DNA of 8,016 bases from Pseudomonadota bacterium (GTDB lineage Bacteria > Pseudomonadota > Gammaproteobacteria > Xanthomonadales > Rhodanobacteraceae), in assembly GCA_018241165.1 (NCBI GenBank), contig JAFEEK010000499.1, positions 1 through 8,016 on the forward strand. The letters are read 5' to 3'. Positions 1 to 6,384 of the stretch are shown here, one piece after another. Under the pieces are notes generated by a model. That model was not told where the DNA came from. It searched no databases and saw only the letters and a program-made list of their open reading frames with translations. The first letter of the stretch is position 1. Each line of letters starts with the position of its first letter. The position numbers and the translations under genes are program-made.

Positions 1-1
1 C

Positions 2-536
2 GACCAGGTCGAGCAATGGCAGCGCCAGTATTTCACCTATGAGGAAAACGGCGGCCTGGATCGCGCCATGATCCGCAACATCAACAACACGTTCTCGATC
101 AACGCCGGCATCAAGGGCACGTTCGGCGAGGCGTGGAACTACGAGGCGATGTACAGCCACGCGCAGAACGACCTCGAGGCGAAATGGCCGGCGCTGGTCG
201 CCGCCAAGGCGCAGATGCTCTACCTAGGTCCGTCCCTGGGCGTGGATCCGGACTCGGGCTACCAGATGTACTACGCGCCGCACGAGCGCCTGTACACGCC
301 GCTGACGCCCGCGCAGTTCGCCTCGATCACGCAGGATTCGATCGACCACGACACCAGCCGCGCCGAAAACTTCTCGCTGACGGTGAACAACACCGAGCTG
401 TTCCAGCTGCCCGCGGGCGCGGTCGGCTTCGCCGCGACCGCCGAGTTCGGCAATCAGTACTTCGGCCTCAAGCCCGATCCGCTATCGCTCGACGGCAGTT
501 ATTTCGGCCTGCACAACACCGTTGCCGTGGGTTCGC
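2..536 (+). repeat. Paralogous coding repeat, copy 1 (receptor barrel segment)
   Basis: This segment aligns codon for codon with 7479-8016 except for one codon. Protein identity is about 70 % by hand count (about 128 of 179 positions). The longest exact DNA match noticed is 21 bases, 181-201 with 7661-7681. The true repeat certainly extends beyond both window ends. Confidence 0.9.
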
Positions 537-1642
537 GCAGCCACTCCGGCACGGGTTTCGAGTTCAGCGTGCCGGTGTTCTCGACGCTGACCGCCACGGC
601 GGCCGGGCGCTTCGACCGCTACGAATACAGCGGCAATTCGGCGAGCAAGTTCACCTACGCGCTCGGCCTGGAATACCGCCCGATCGACACCCTGCTGCTG
701 CGCGGCTCGTACTCGACCGGCTTCCGCGCACCGGATCTTGCCTATCTGTACGCCGGTCCGAGCGGATCGAGCTCGGGCGGCACCGACTACTATCGTTGCG
801 CCACGGAAGAACCCGACGTCGACATCGGCGACTGCGACTGGAGCGATGTCAGCTTCAACGGCCGCAGCCACGGCAGCATCAACCTCAACAACGAAACCAG
901 CAAATCCGCGACCTGGGGCTTCGTCTACTCGCCGTTGAGCAATCTCGACTTCACCGCCGACTACTACATCATCAACCTCAAGAACGAACTCGTCTACCAG
1001 GGCAGCGACCAGATCCTGCGCTGGGAGGCGCAATGCCGCACCGGTCAACTCGACATCAATTCAGGACTGTGCCAGGCGGCGGTCAACCAGGTTTTCCGCA
1101 ATAGCGCCGGCGACATCACCTCGGTACTGGTGCTGCCGATCAACGCTGCCACGCATCGCACCTCGGGCGCGGATTTCAAGATCCACTACCTGTGGCAAAC
1201 CGGTCGCTTCGGCAGTTTCGACTTCAACCTCGGCGGCACGTATGTCGTCACCAACCGCATCCAGAACTACCCGGGCGACCCGTTCGTCAGCGAGATCGAG
1301 GATTATTACGACTATGTGATTCCGCGCAGCAAGGCCAACGGCTCGGTGACCTGGAACTACGGCAACTTCACCACCACGCTGTACGGCGCGCGCCTGGGCG
1401 GACTGCCGAACTACGACGGCGACCAGCGCATGGGCCCGACCATGATGTACAACGCATCGTTCGGCTACCGCTGGAGCAAGGACATCAATATCGGCTTCAC
1501 CATCGACAACCTGTTCGATTCCAAGCCCGGCCGCGACGCCACCTGGATCAGCTATCCGTACTATGCGCGGCGCTGGTTCAACCCGACCGGTCGCGCGTAT
1601 TTCCTGGAATTCAGCTACCGCTTCGGCGGACACGCCGACTGA
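2..1642 (+). CDS. TonB-dependent outer-membrane receptor, C-terminal part (5' end outside window)
   Basis: The reading frame is open from base 2, so the gene begins before the window; the ATG at 68 is internal. The visible 546 residues are the beta-barrel of a TonB-dependent receptor, which imports a scarce substrate across the outer membrane using TonB/ExbBD energy. Alternating aromatic and polar beta-strands run throughout. The last 50 or so residues hold the typical terminal strands (IGFTIDNLFDSKPGRD, then GRAYFLEFSYRF followed by GGHAD). Cysteine pairs in probable surface loops (YYRCATEE...GDCDW and EAQCRTG...SGLCQ) suggest loop disulfides. The first 178 residues match the receptor at 6381-8016 at about 70 % identity by hand count, so the two are close paralogues. 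By that alignment about 366 N-terminal residues (signal peptide, plug, first strands) are missing and the full protein would be about 910 residues. The ligand cannot be read from sequence; the neighbours suggest an N-acyl or peptide-linked D-amino acid. Confidence 0.95.
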   Translation, partial: DQVEQWQRQYFTYEENGGLDRAMIRNINNTFSINAGIKGTFGEAWNYEAMYSHAQNDLEAKWPALVAAKAQMLYLGPSLGVDPDSGYQMYYAPHERLYTPLTPAQFASITQDSIDHDTSRAENFSLTVNNTELFQLPAGAVGFAATAEFGNQYFGLKPDPLSLDGSYFGLHNTVAVGSRSHSGTGFEFSVPVFSTLTATAAGRFDRYEYSGNSASKFTYALGLEYRPIDTLLLRGSYSTGFRAPDLAYLYAGPSGSSSGGTDYYRCATEEPDVDIGDCDWSDVSFNGRSHGSINLNNETSKSATWGFVYSPLSNLDFTADYYIINLKNELVYQGSDQILRWEAQCRTGQLDINSGLCQAAVNQVFRNSAGDITSVLVLPINAATHRTSGADFKIHYLWQTGRFGSFDFNLGGTYVVTNRIQNYPGDPFVSEIEDYYDYVIPRSKANGSVTWNYGNFTTTLYGARLGGLPNYDGDQRMGPTMMYNASFGYRWSKDINIGFTIDNLFDSKPGRDATWISYPYYARRWFNPTGRAYFLEFSYRFGGHAD

Positions 1643-1654
1643 TCGCCCCGATCC

Positions 1655-1690
1655 CCGGCGCGACGGCGACTCGTGGAGCCGTCGCGCCGG
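1655..1690 (+). terminator. GC-rich 13-bp perfect hairpin after the first receptor gene
   Basis: Bases 1655-1667 (CCGGCGCGACGGC) are exactly complementary to 1678-1690 (GCCGTCGCGCCGG), leaving a 10-base loop. The stem starts 12 bases after the receptor stop codon and ends 10 bases before the Shine-Dalgarno of the regulator. No T-run follows, so it is not a textbook intrinsic terminator. It may still stop or stabilise the receptor mRNA 3' end, or act as a leader structure of the regulator gene. That it is a strong RNA hairpin is certain from sequence; its role is inferred. Confidence 0.55.
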
Positions 1691-1700
1691 CGGATGATTC

Positions 1701-1708
1701 GGGAGGGA
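1701..1708 (+). promoter_or_regulatory. Ribosome binding site deciding the regulator start
   Basis: GGGAGGGA lies 6 bases before the ATG at 1715. The two upstream in-frame candidates are poorer: the GTG at 1673 lies in the hairpin loop, and the ATG at 1694 precedes this site. The site therefore selects 1715. Confidence 0.75.
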
Positions 1709-1714
1709 TCGCCG

Positions 1715-2620
1715 ATGCCGCAAAAAAAAAATAGCCGCCTGTTCGCCCTGCTGCGCGGCGAGATGGAAAAGCTGACCGCTTCGGAACGGGTCATCGCGAA
1801 CTTCCTGCTTACCAATCGCCAGTCGATACCGTTCGAGACCGCAAATTCGCTTGCGGCCAAGCTCGCCATCAGCGATGCGACGGTCGGGCGATTCTGCCGG
1901 CGGCTCGGCTACCGCAACTTCCGCGAGTTGAAGACGGCGTTCAAGTTCGACGTGGCCGTCGCGCCGTGGCCGATCGGCGAAGGCTTGCGCACGATGCTGC
2001 AGACTTCCAACCGCGAGCCGGCCCTGCAACGCGACCTGGACCTGACCATCGCCGGAATCATCGAAGTCTATCGCCTGGCCGAATCGCGCGAATGGCAGGA
2101 CGTGGTCCGGCGCCTGGCGCAATGCTCGACGTTGCACATCGTCGGTTTCCAGACCGAACGGGGCCTCGCCGCGCACTTCGCCCACTTCCTCCAGTATGTG
2201 CGTCCCGGGGTGCGCGTGGCGGATCTCGCCGCCGGCAGCTTCGCGGAGATCCTGATCGATGGCACGCCCGATGATTGCGTCGTGATCGTGGAGACGCGCC
2301 GCTACTCGCGGCAGGCGCAACTGCTCGCCCGCAATTGCCGGCAACGCGGCCTGCCCCTGGTCGTGATCACCGACAAATACTGTCACTGGGCCAGCGAGTA
2401 CACGCCGCACATGCTGGCGCTGCCGACGGAAAGCGGGATCTTCTGGGGCACCACGGTGCCGATCCTGGCGGCGCTGGCTTTACTGGCAAACGGCGTCGTG
2501 CTCGCGCTCGGCGACGGCGTGGAACGGCGCCTTACCCGCGTATCCGATCTTTACCAGGAATTCGTCGGTCATGTCGGCAAGGGCGCACGCAAGCCGAAGG
2601 CACCCCGCGCGCGAAAGTGA
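1715..2620 (+). CDS. RpiR/MurR-family transcriptional regulator (HTH + SIS)
   Basis: 301 residues, usual length for the family. Residues about 18-80 form the RpiR-type helix-turn-helix (LTASERVIANFLL, then SLAAKLAISDATVGRFCRRL and GYRNFRELK). Residues about 125-270 form a SIS-type ligand-binding domain (LHIVGFQTERGLAAHFAHFL at about 140-159; DDCVVIVETRRYSRQAQLL at about 186-204; PLVVITD near 214-220). The loops that bind sugar phosphate in many members are altered: the first lacks the GxGxS pattern, and ETRRYSR stands where a Ser/Thr-rich SxSGxT loop is expected, so the ligand may be an amino-acid derivative. The tail is basic (KGARKPKAPRARK). It is divergent in spacing rather than direction: it is transcribed toward the dgc operon, 172 bp upstream of dgcA, and probably controls that operon. 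It plays the positional role of DgcR of known D-glutamate operons, but equivalence is not shown. Codons 3-6 contain ten consecutive A's. Confidence 0.93.
   Translation: MPQKKNSRLFALLRGEMEKLTASERVIANFLLTNRQSIPFETANSLAAKLAISDATVGRFCRRLGYRNFRELKTAFKFDVAVAPWPIGEGLRTMLQTSNREPALQRDLDLTIAGIIEVYRLAESREWQDVVRRLAQCSTLHIVGFQTERGLAAHFAHFLQYVRPGVRVADLAAGSFAEILIDGTPDDCVVIVETRRYSRQAQLLARNCRQRGLPLVVITDKYCHWASEYTPHMLALPTESGIFWGTTVPILAALALLANGVVLALGDGVERRLTRVSDLYQEFVGHVGKGARKPKAPRARK
1722..1731 (+). repeat. A10 homopolymer inside codons 3-6 of the regulator
   Basis: Ten uninterrupted A's lie in an otherwise GC-rich gene, encoding the Gln-Lys-Lys-Asn stretch. One extra A would bring TAG (1732-1734) into frame directly after the run. 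One lost A would lead to a TGA within about 14 codons of the run. The run is therefore a potential slippage switch, though function is unproven. Confidence 0.9.
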
Positions 2621-2681
2621 ACCGGCAGTTGCGCGACACCGCCCAGCCTGCCGTCGCGGTCACGCGCGAGCAGCGTGTCCG

Positions 2682-2717
2682 GGACCGGGCTTACGCGCCA
2701 GTTGCGGTCCGTCATTT
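2682..2717 (+). terminator. Possible weak terminator after the regulator
   Basis: GGACCG (2682-2687) pairs with CGGTCC (2705-2710). A small inner pairing of GGC (2688-2690) with GCC (2697-2699) is possible. A short TTTT follows at 2714-2717. The loop is long and the T-run short, so this is a weak candidate for separating regulator and operon transcription. Confidence 0.3.
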
Positions 2718-2723
2718 TCCCCG

Positions 2724-2734
2724 AATTGACAATT
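2724..2734. promoter_or_regulatory. Perfect palindrome AATTGACAATT over the -35 box
   Basis: AATTG-A-CAATT is an 11-bp perfect inverted repeat centred on 2729. It contains the whole -35 hexamer. Its location fits an operator, but short AT-rich palindromes can arise by chance. Confidence 0.4.
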
Positions 2735-2753
2735 TTCTTTCATAATGTATTTT
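2726..2753 (+). promoter_or_regulatory. Predicted sigma-70 promoter of the dgcA operon
   Basis: A perfect -35 hexamer TTGACA (2726-2731) is followed after 16 bases by TATTTT (2748-2753, 4 of 6 to TATAAT). The region from about 2711 to 2775 is strikingly AT-rich against its surroundings, as expected for a promoter. Transcription would start near 2760, giving a leader of about 30 bases before the dgcA ATG. CATAAT at 2741-2746 looks like a better -10 but lies only 9 bases from this -35. Confidence 0.6.
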
Positions 2754-2763
2754 ATGTCATAAA
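2751..2763. promoter_or_regulatory. Perfect palindrome TTTATGTCATAAA over the -10/start region; likely operator
   Basis: TTTATG-T-CATAAA is a 13-bp perfect inverted repeat centred on 2757. It overlaps the end of the predicted -10 and the predicted start of transcription. The 8-mer TATGTCAT occurs at 2753-2760 and again at 2764-2771, 11 bp apart, that is on the same helix face. The second copy overlaps the palindrome GTCATGAC (2767-2774). This is a good candidate binding site for the adjacent RpiR-family regulator, and repression is the simplest reading of its position. Confidence 0.5.
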
Positions 2764-2778
2764 TATGTCATGACTGTC

Positions 2779-2784
2779 GAGGGG
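2779..2784 (+). promoter_or_regulatory. Ribosome binding site of dgcA
   Basis: GAGGGG lies 8 bases before the ATG at 2793. It supports this start over the out-of-frame ATG at 2770. Confidence 0.7.
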
Positions 2785-2792
2785 CAGGCCGG

Positions 2793-3782
2793 ATGCAGGC
2801 TCAGGTCCGCCATGAACGCTGGGAACTCGCCACGCCATTCATCATCGCGCGCGAGACCTACCACCACGCCGATGTGGTCGTGGTCACGCTTTCGCACGAA
2901 GGCGCGGTCGGTCGCGGCGAATGCACGCCGACGAATTTCTACGGCGAGGATGTCCCCGGCGTGATCGACGCCGTGCGTGATCTCACCGCACGCCTCGTTC
3001 GCGGGGAAGACTGGAACAGTTTCCACGATGCCGCGCCTGCGGGCGCCGCACGCAATGCAGTCGATTGCGCGATATGGGATCTGCGCGCGAAGCAATCCGG
3101 CCGTCGCGCCTGGGAATTGGCCGGCATCCCCGCCCCGCGCGCGGTGCGCACGGCGCAAACGATCAGCGTGGGCGATGCCGCGCACCAGGCGGACAAGGCG
3201 CACGCCATAGTCTGCGGCGACGGTGCGGATGCGCTGATCAAGCTCAAACTCGATGCAAACGATGTCGTTGCCCGCGTCGACGCCGTGCGTGCGGCCGCCC
3301 CCGCGGCGACGATCATCGTCGATGCGAACGCATCGTGGAACCCGGCATTGCTCGAAGCCGTCATGCCTGCGCTGCAGGCTGCGAACATCGCCATGCTCGA
3401 GCAGCCCTTGCCGGCCGGCGCGGACGCCGCGCTCGCGCGGATCAACCGCCGCGTACCCGTGTGCGCCGACGAATCCGCGCATGTCAGCGCCGATCTGGAT
3501 GCACTGCGCGGCCGCTACGACATCATCAACGTGAAGCTCGACAAGACCGGCGGGCTGACCGAGGCGCTGCGCATGTGTGCGCGCGCGCAAGCGCTCGGCT
3601 TCGACCTCATGGTCGGCTGCATGGAAGGCACCTCGCTCGGCATGGCGCCGGCGATGCTGGTCGCCGGTTCGGCGCGTTTCGCCGACCTCGACGGCCCGCT
3701 GTTGATCGGCCGCGACCGCAGCCCCGGACTGCGCTACGAGCGCGGCATGGTCTCACCACCCGACGCGGCGTTGTGGGGCTGA
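2793..3782 (+). CDS. dgcA: Dipeptide epimerase-family enzyme, N-acetyl-D-glutamate racemase DgcA type
   Basis: 329 residues, typical length for an L-Ala-D/L-Glu epimerase-like member of the enolase superfamily (muconate-lactonizing subgroup). The N-terminal capping domain is about residues 1-110 and the (beta/alpha)-barrel about 115-320. The catalytic set is intact: the KxK pair K150/K152 (IKLKLD), metal ligands D177 (VDAN), E203 (LEQP) and D226 (ADES), and the opposite base K248 (NVKLDKTGG). The D298-L-D300 motif, which holds the substrate amino end in Ala-Glu epimerases, is present. In known dgc operons this enzyme racemises N-acetyl-D-Glu to N-acetyl-L-Glu in the cytoplasm, and linkage to dgcN makes that the best call. 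The capping loop reads ECTPTNFYGE (43-52) where I expect ECxPYxRYGE, so the specificity may differ. First gene of the operon, with its own promoter; no signal peptide. The alternative is a true dipeptide epimerase of murein peptide recycling. Confidence 0.87.
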   Translation: MQAQVRHERWELATPFIIARETYHHADVVVVTLSHEGAVGRGECTPTNFYGEDVPGVIDAVRDLTARLVRGEDWNSFHDAAPAGAARNAVDCAIWDLRAKQSGRRAWELAGIPAPRAVRTAQTISVGDAAHQADKAHAIVCGDGADALIKLKLDANDVVARVDAVRAAAPAATIIVDANASWNPALLEAVMPALQAANIAMLEQPLPAGADAALARINRRVPVCADESAHVSADLDALRGRYDIINVKLDKTGGLTEALRMCARAQALGFDLMVGCMEGTSLGMAPAMLVAGSARFADLDGPLLIGRDRSPGLRYERGMVSPPDAALWG

Positions 3783-3821
3783 GCCGCATCGATCCCCGCC
3801 GAATCCAGACGAGCCATTCCC

Positions 3822-5327
3822 ATGATGACCCGAACATTGATTCCCCTGTTGCTGTCGGCGCTGCTGGCCGGCCATGCGGCCGCAGCCGCAGACTTCGTCG
3901 TGCGCGACGCCAGCGTCGTCGACGGCACCGGCGCACCGCCGCGCCATGCCGATGTGCGCGTCAGCGCCGGCAGGATCGCCGCCATCGGCAAGATCGAACC
4001 GAAAGCCGGCGAAATCGTCGTCGATGCGAAAGGACTCACGCTCGCGCCCGGCTTCATCGACACGCACAGCCACCATGGCGACGGGCTGGAGCAAGAACGT
4101 ACCGCGCTGGCGGCAGTAAGCCAGGGCATCACGACAATCGTCGTCGGCCAGGATGGCGGCTCGGAGACGCCGCTCGCCGATTACTTCCGCAAGATGCAAG
4201 CGCGGCCCGCCGCGCTGAACATCGCCTCGTACTCGGGCCACAACACGCTGCGCAGGATGGTGCTTGGCGACGACTACAAGCGGCATGCGACGCCGGCCGA
4301 GATCGAAAAAATGGGGCGCCTGCTCGCCGCCGACATGCGCGCCGGCGCGCTCGGCCTGTCGACCGGCCTGGAATACGACCCGGGCATCTATTCCGATACC
4401 GCCGAGCTGGTCGCGCTTGCGCGCGTGGCATCGAAGTACGGCGGCCGCTACATCAGCCACATGCGCAGCGAAGACCGCGAGGTCTGGGCGGCGCTCGACG
4501 AAATCGTCACCATCGGCCGCGAGGCGAAAATCCCGGTGCAGGTCAGCCACGCCAAGCTCGCGATGACCGACTGGTGGGGCCAGGCCGACCGCTTTCTGGC
4601 CGTGCTCGACAAGGCGCGCGCCGAAGGCGTCGAGGCGACGCTTGACGTTTATCCCTATGCGTACTGGCACAGCACGCTGACCGTGATGTGGCCAAAGCGC
4701 GATTTCGACAATCGCGCGACCGCGGAGTTTGCGCTCAAGCACCTCGCGCCGCCGGAAGGTTTGCTGATCGCGAAGTTCAGCCCCGATCCGGCGTTGGCCG
4801 GCAAGACCCTCGCCGAAATCGCGCGCGAGCGCGGCACCGATGCGCCGACGACGGCAATCGCCCTGATCCACGAGGCACAAGCCGCGGACGGCAGCGTCAA
4901 TGTGATCGCCACGAGCATGGACGAACGCGACATCGCCAAATTCATCGCCTGGCCGAACGCCAATATTTCCTCCGACGGCATGCTGCACAACATGCATCCG
5001 CGCGGCGCCGGCGCGTTCACGCGCGTGCTGCGCGTCTACGTGCGCGAGCAGAAATTGCTGACCCTGCAGGAAGCGGTTCACAAGATGAGCGGCCTGTCGG
5101 CACAACACATGGGCTTGCGCGACCGCGGCGAAATCCGTCCCGGCGAACTCGCCGACCTCGTGCTGTTCGATCCGGCCACGGTTGCCGACCGGTCCACCAC
5201 GAAGGACCCCGAGGCATTGTCCACGGGAATCGCGCGGGTGTGGGTGAACGGCACGCTCGTCTATCGCGACGGCAAGGCGACCGGCGCCTTTCCCGGCCGC
5301 GTCCTGCGCCGTGAACCCAGGCACTGA
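3822..5327 (+). CDS. Secreted N-acyl-D-amino acid deacylase (D-aminoacylase family amidohydrolase)
   Basis: 501 residues. Residues 1-23 are a signal peptide (MMTRT, hydrophobic core, cleavage probably after HAAAAA), so the enzyme acts in the periplasm or outside. The mature part has the small beta domain and TIM-barrel of metal-dependent amidohydrolases: PGFIDTHSHHGDG (H82, H84), YISHMRSE (H213), VSHAK (H243), and SSDG with downstream HPRGAGAF (D385, H392). The C-terminal GEIRPGELADLVLFDP block is typical of D-aminoacylases. These enzymes cleave N-acyl-D-amino acids to a free D-amino acid and a carboxylate. The zinc-binding cysteine of characterised D-aminoacylases (in a GNCG motif) is replaced: here GQDGG places D111 at that point. 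The start at 3822 lacks a good Shine-Dalgarno (weak GACGAG at 3808-3813); ATG 3825 is the alternative. It follows dgcA by 39 bases and precedes dgcN by 4, so it is in the operon. The exact acyl and amino-acid specificity is unknown. Confidence 0.88.
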   Translation: MMTRTLIPLLLSALLAGHAAAAADFVVRDASVVDGTGAPPRHADVRVSAGRIAAIGKIEPKAGEIVVDAKGLTLAPGFIDTHSHHGDGLEQERTALAAVSQGITTIVVGQDGGSETPLADYFRKMQARPAALNIASYSGHNTLRRMVLGDDYKRHATPAEIEKMGRLLAADMRAGALGLSTGLEYDPGIYSDTAELVALARVASKYGGRYISHMRSEDREVWAALDEIVTIGREAKIPVQVSHAKLAMTDWWGQADRFLAVLDKARAEGVEATLDVYPYAYWHSTLTVMWPKRDFDNRATAEFALKHLAPPEGLLIAKFSPDPALAGKTLAEIARERGTDAPTTAIALIHEAQAADGSVNVIATSMDERDIAKFIAWPNANISSDGMLHNMHPRGAGAFTRVLRVYVREQKLLTLQEAVHKMSGLSAQHMGLRDRGEIRPGELADLVLFDPATVADRSTTKDPEALSTGIARVWVNGTLVYRDGKATGAFPGRVLRREPRH

Positions 5328-5331
5328 TCCC

Positions 5332-6384
5332 ATGCACATCCGCGCACCTTACCTGTTGTTCCTCGGCGACATCCGCAATGCGCTCGACGCCAAGACCGCG
5401 AGCGGCATCCTCGATTGGCGACCCGAATTGTGCGCTGGCCAATACCGGCTCAGCCGCGAGGCGGTCGATCTGGGCCTGCGCGATTACACCCCGGCCGAAG
5501 CAGCGGCAGCAGGAATGCGCACGCTGGTGATCGGCGTCGCTCCATTCGGCGGCGCGATCGAGCCGGAATGGGTCGATGCGATCGTTGCGGCGATCCGCGC
5601 CGGGCTCGATGTCGCCAGCGGCATGCATGCGCGCCTGGCCGATATCCCGGCGATACGCGACGCCGCGCGCGAGTTCGATGCGCGCCTGTTCGACGTGCGC
5701 CATGGCAGCGGACCCAGCGCAATCGCATCGGGCCGCAAACGCACGGGACGCCGCTTGCTCACGGTCGGCGTCGATTGCGCGGTCGGCAAGAAATATGCGG
5801 CCCTGGCGATCCACCGCGAACTCGTCCGGCGCGGCATCAATGCCGATTTTCGCGCCACTGGCCAGACCGGCATCCTCATCGCCGGCGGCGGCACCGCGAT
5901 CGATGCGACGGTCTGCGATTTCACCGCCGGCGCCGCCGAGGCGCTGTCGCCGGACAACACGCCCGGCCATTGGGACGTGATCGAAGGCCAGGGCTCGCTA
6001 TTCCATCCGGCCTATGCCGGGGTGAGCCTCGCGCTGCTGCACGGCTCGCAGCCGGACGCGCTGGTGCTCTGCCACGATCCGCGGCGCACGCACATCGACG
6101 GCTATCCGGACTATCCGCTGCCGACGCTCGCCGCCTGCATCGCCGCGAACGAACAGGCCGCTCGCCTGACCAATCGCACGGCACGTTGCGTCGCGATCGC
6201 GCTCAACACGCGCGGCATGAGCGAACACGAACGCGCGCGCGCGCTGGCGGCCACGCGCGCGGAAACCGGCCTCATCGCTTTCGATCCGATCGCCACGGGT
6301 GCCGAGGCGGTCGTCGAACTGTTGCTCGCCAACCTGAACCCACCTTCACAAGCCTGCCCACAAACGCAAGGGGATGTCGCATGA
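5332..6384 (+). CDS. dgcN: DUF1611 family protein, DgcN-type D-glutamate N-acetyltransferase
   Basis: 350 residues, usual family length, with the two DUF1611 parts: an N-terminal domain to about residue 130 (APYLLFLGD, AKTASGILDWRPE, LVIGVAPFGG) and a C-terminal P-loop-like domain (GVDCAVGKKYAAL at 146-158, TGQTGILIAGGGTAIDA at 176-192, EGQGSLFHPAYAG at 218-230, LCHDPRRTH at 246-254). In marine bacteria the homologue DgcN transfers acetyl from acetyl-CoA to D-Glu in the cytoplasm, feeding DgcA; the pairing with dgcA here supports that role. I start it at ATG 5332, where the family's conserved PYLLFLGD begins a few residues in, not at GTG 5311 inside the previous gene. It follows the deacylase stop by 4 bases with only a weak CAGG, so it is probably translationally coupled. 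Its stop overlaps the next start. Older annotation would call it an uncharacterised or NAD-dependent epimerase-like protein. Confidence 0.88.
   Translation: MHIRAPYLLFLGDIRNALDAKTASGILDWRPELCAGQYRLSREAVDLGLRDYTPAEAAAAGMRTLVIGVAPFGGAIEPEWVDAIVAAIRAGLDVASGMHARLADIPAIRDAAREFDARLFDVRHGSGPSAIASGRKRTGRRLLTVGVDCAVGKKYAALAIHRELVRRGINADFRATGQTGILIAGGGTAIDATVCDFTAGAAEALSPDNTPGHWDVIEGQGSLFHPAYAGVSLALLHGSQPDALVLCHDPRRTHIDGYPDYPLPTLAACIAANEQAARLTNRTARCVAIALNTRGMSEHERARALAATRAETGLIAFDPIATGAEAVVELLLANLNPPSQACPQTQGDVA
6368..6374 (+). promoter_or_regulatory. Ribosome binding site of the second receptor, inside dgcN
   Basis: AAGGGGA lies 6 bases before the ATG at 6381, within the last codons of dgcN. It gives the receptor strong initiation of its own despite the ATGA overlap. 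Confidence 0.75.

Noticed and set aside
1673..1714. Longer regulator starting at GTG 1673 or ATG 1694
   Set aside because: GTG 1673 lies in the loop of the 13-bp hairpin, and neither start has a good Shine-Dalgarno. GGGAGGGA correctly precedes ATG 1715.
1061..2410. 449-codon open frame on the minus strand
   Set aside because: It crosses the end of the receptor, the hairpin and most of the regulator on the opposite strand. It has no recognisable domain and no ribosome binding site in keeping with the neighbours.
2741..2746. CATAAT as the -10 box of the dgcA promoter
   Set aside because: It is only 9 bases from the perfect TTGACA, too close for that -35, and no other good -35 sits about 17 bases upstream of it.
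3065..4645. 526-codon open frame on the + strand overlapping dgcA and the deacylase
   Set aside because: It is a shifted-frame shadow of two genes with strong family motifs. Its product is an Arg/Ala-rich low-complexity translation.
5311..5331. Longer dgcN starting at GTG 5311
   Set aside because: It would overlap the deacylase end by 17 bases and add seven residues not expected before the family's conserved N-terminus. ATG 5332 fits better.
3753..5339. 528-codon open frame on the minus strand
   Set aside because: It lies antisense to the deacylase. Its translation is rich in Arg, Ala and His with no domain pattern. Long antisense frames are expected in GC-rich genes, and the + strand frame carries intact motifs.
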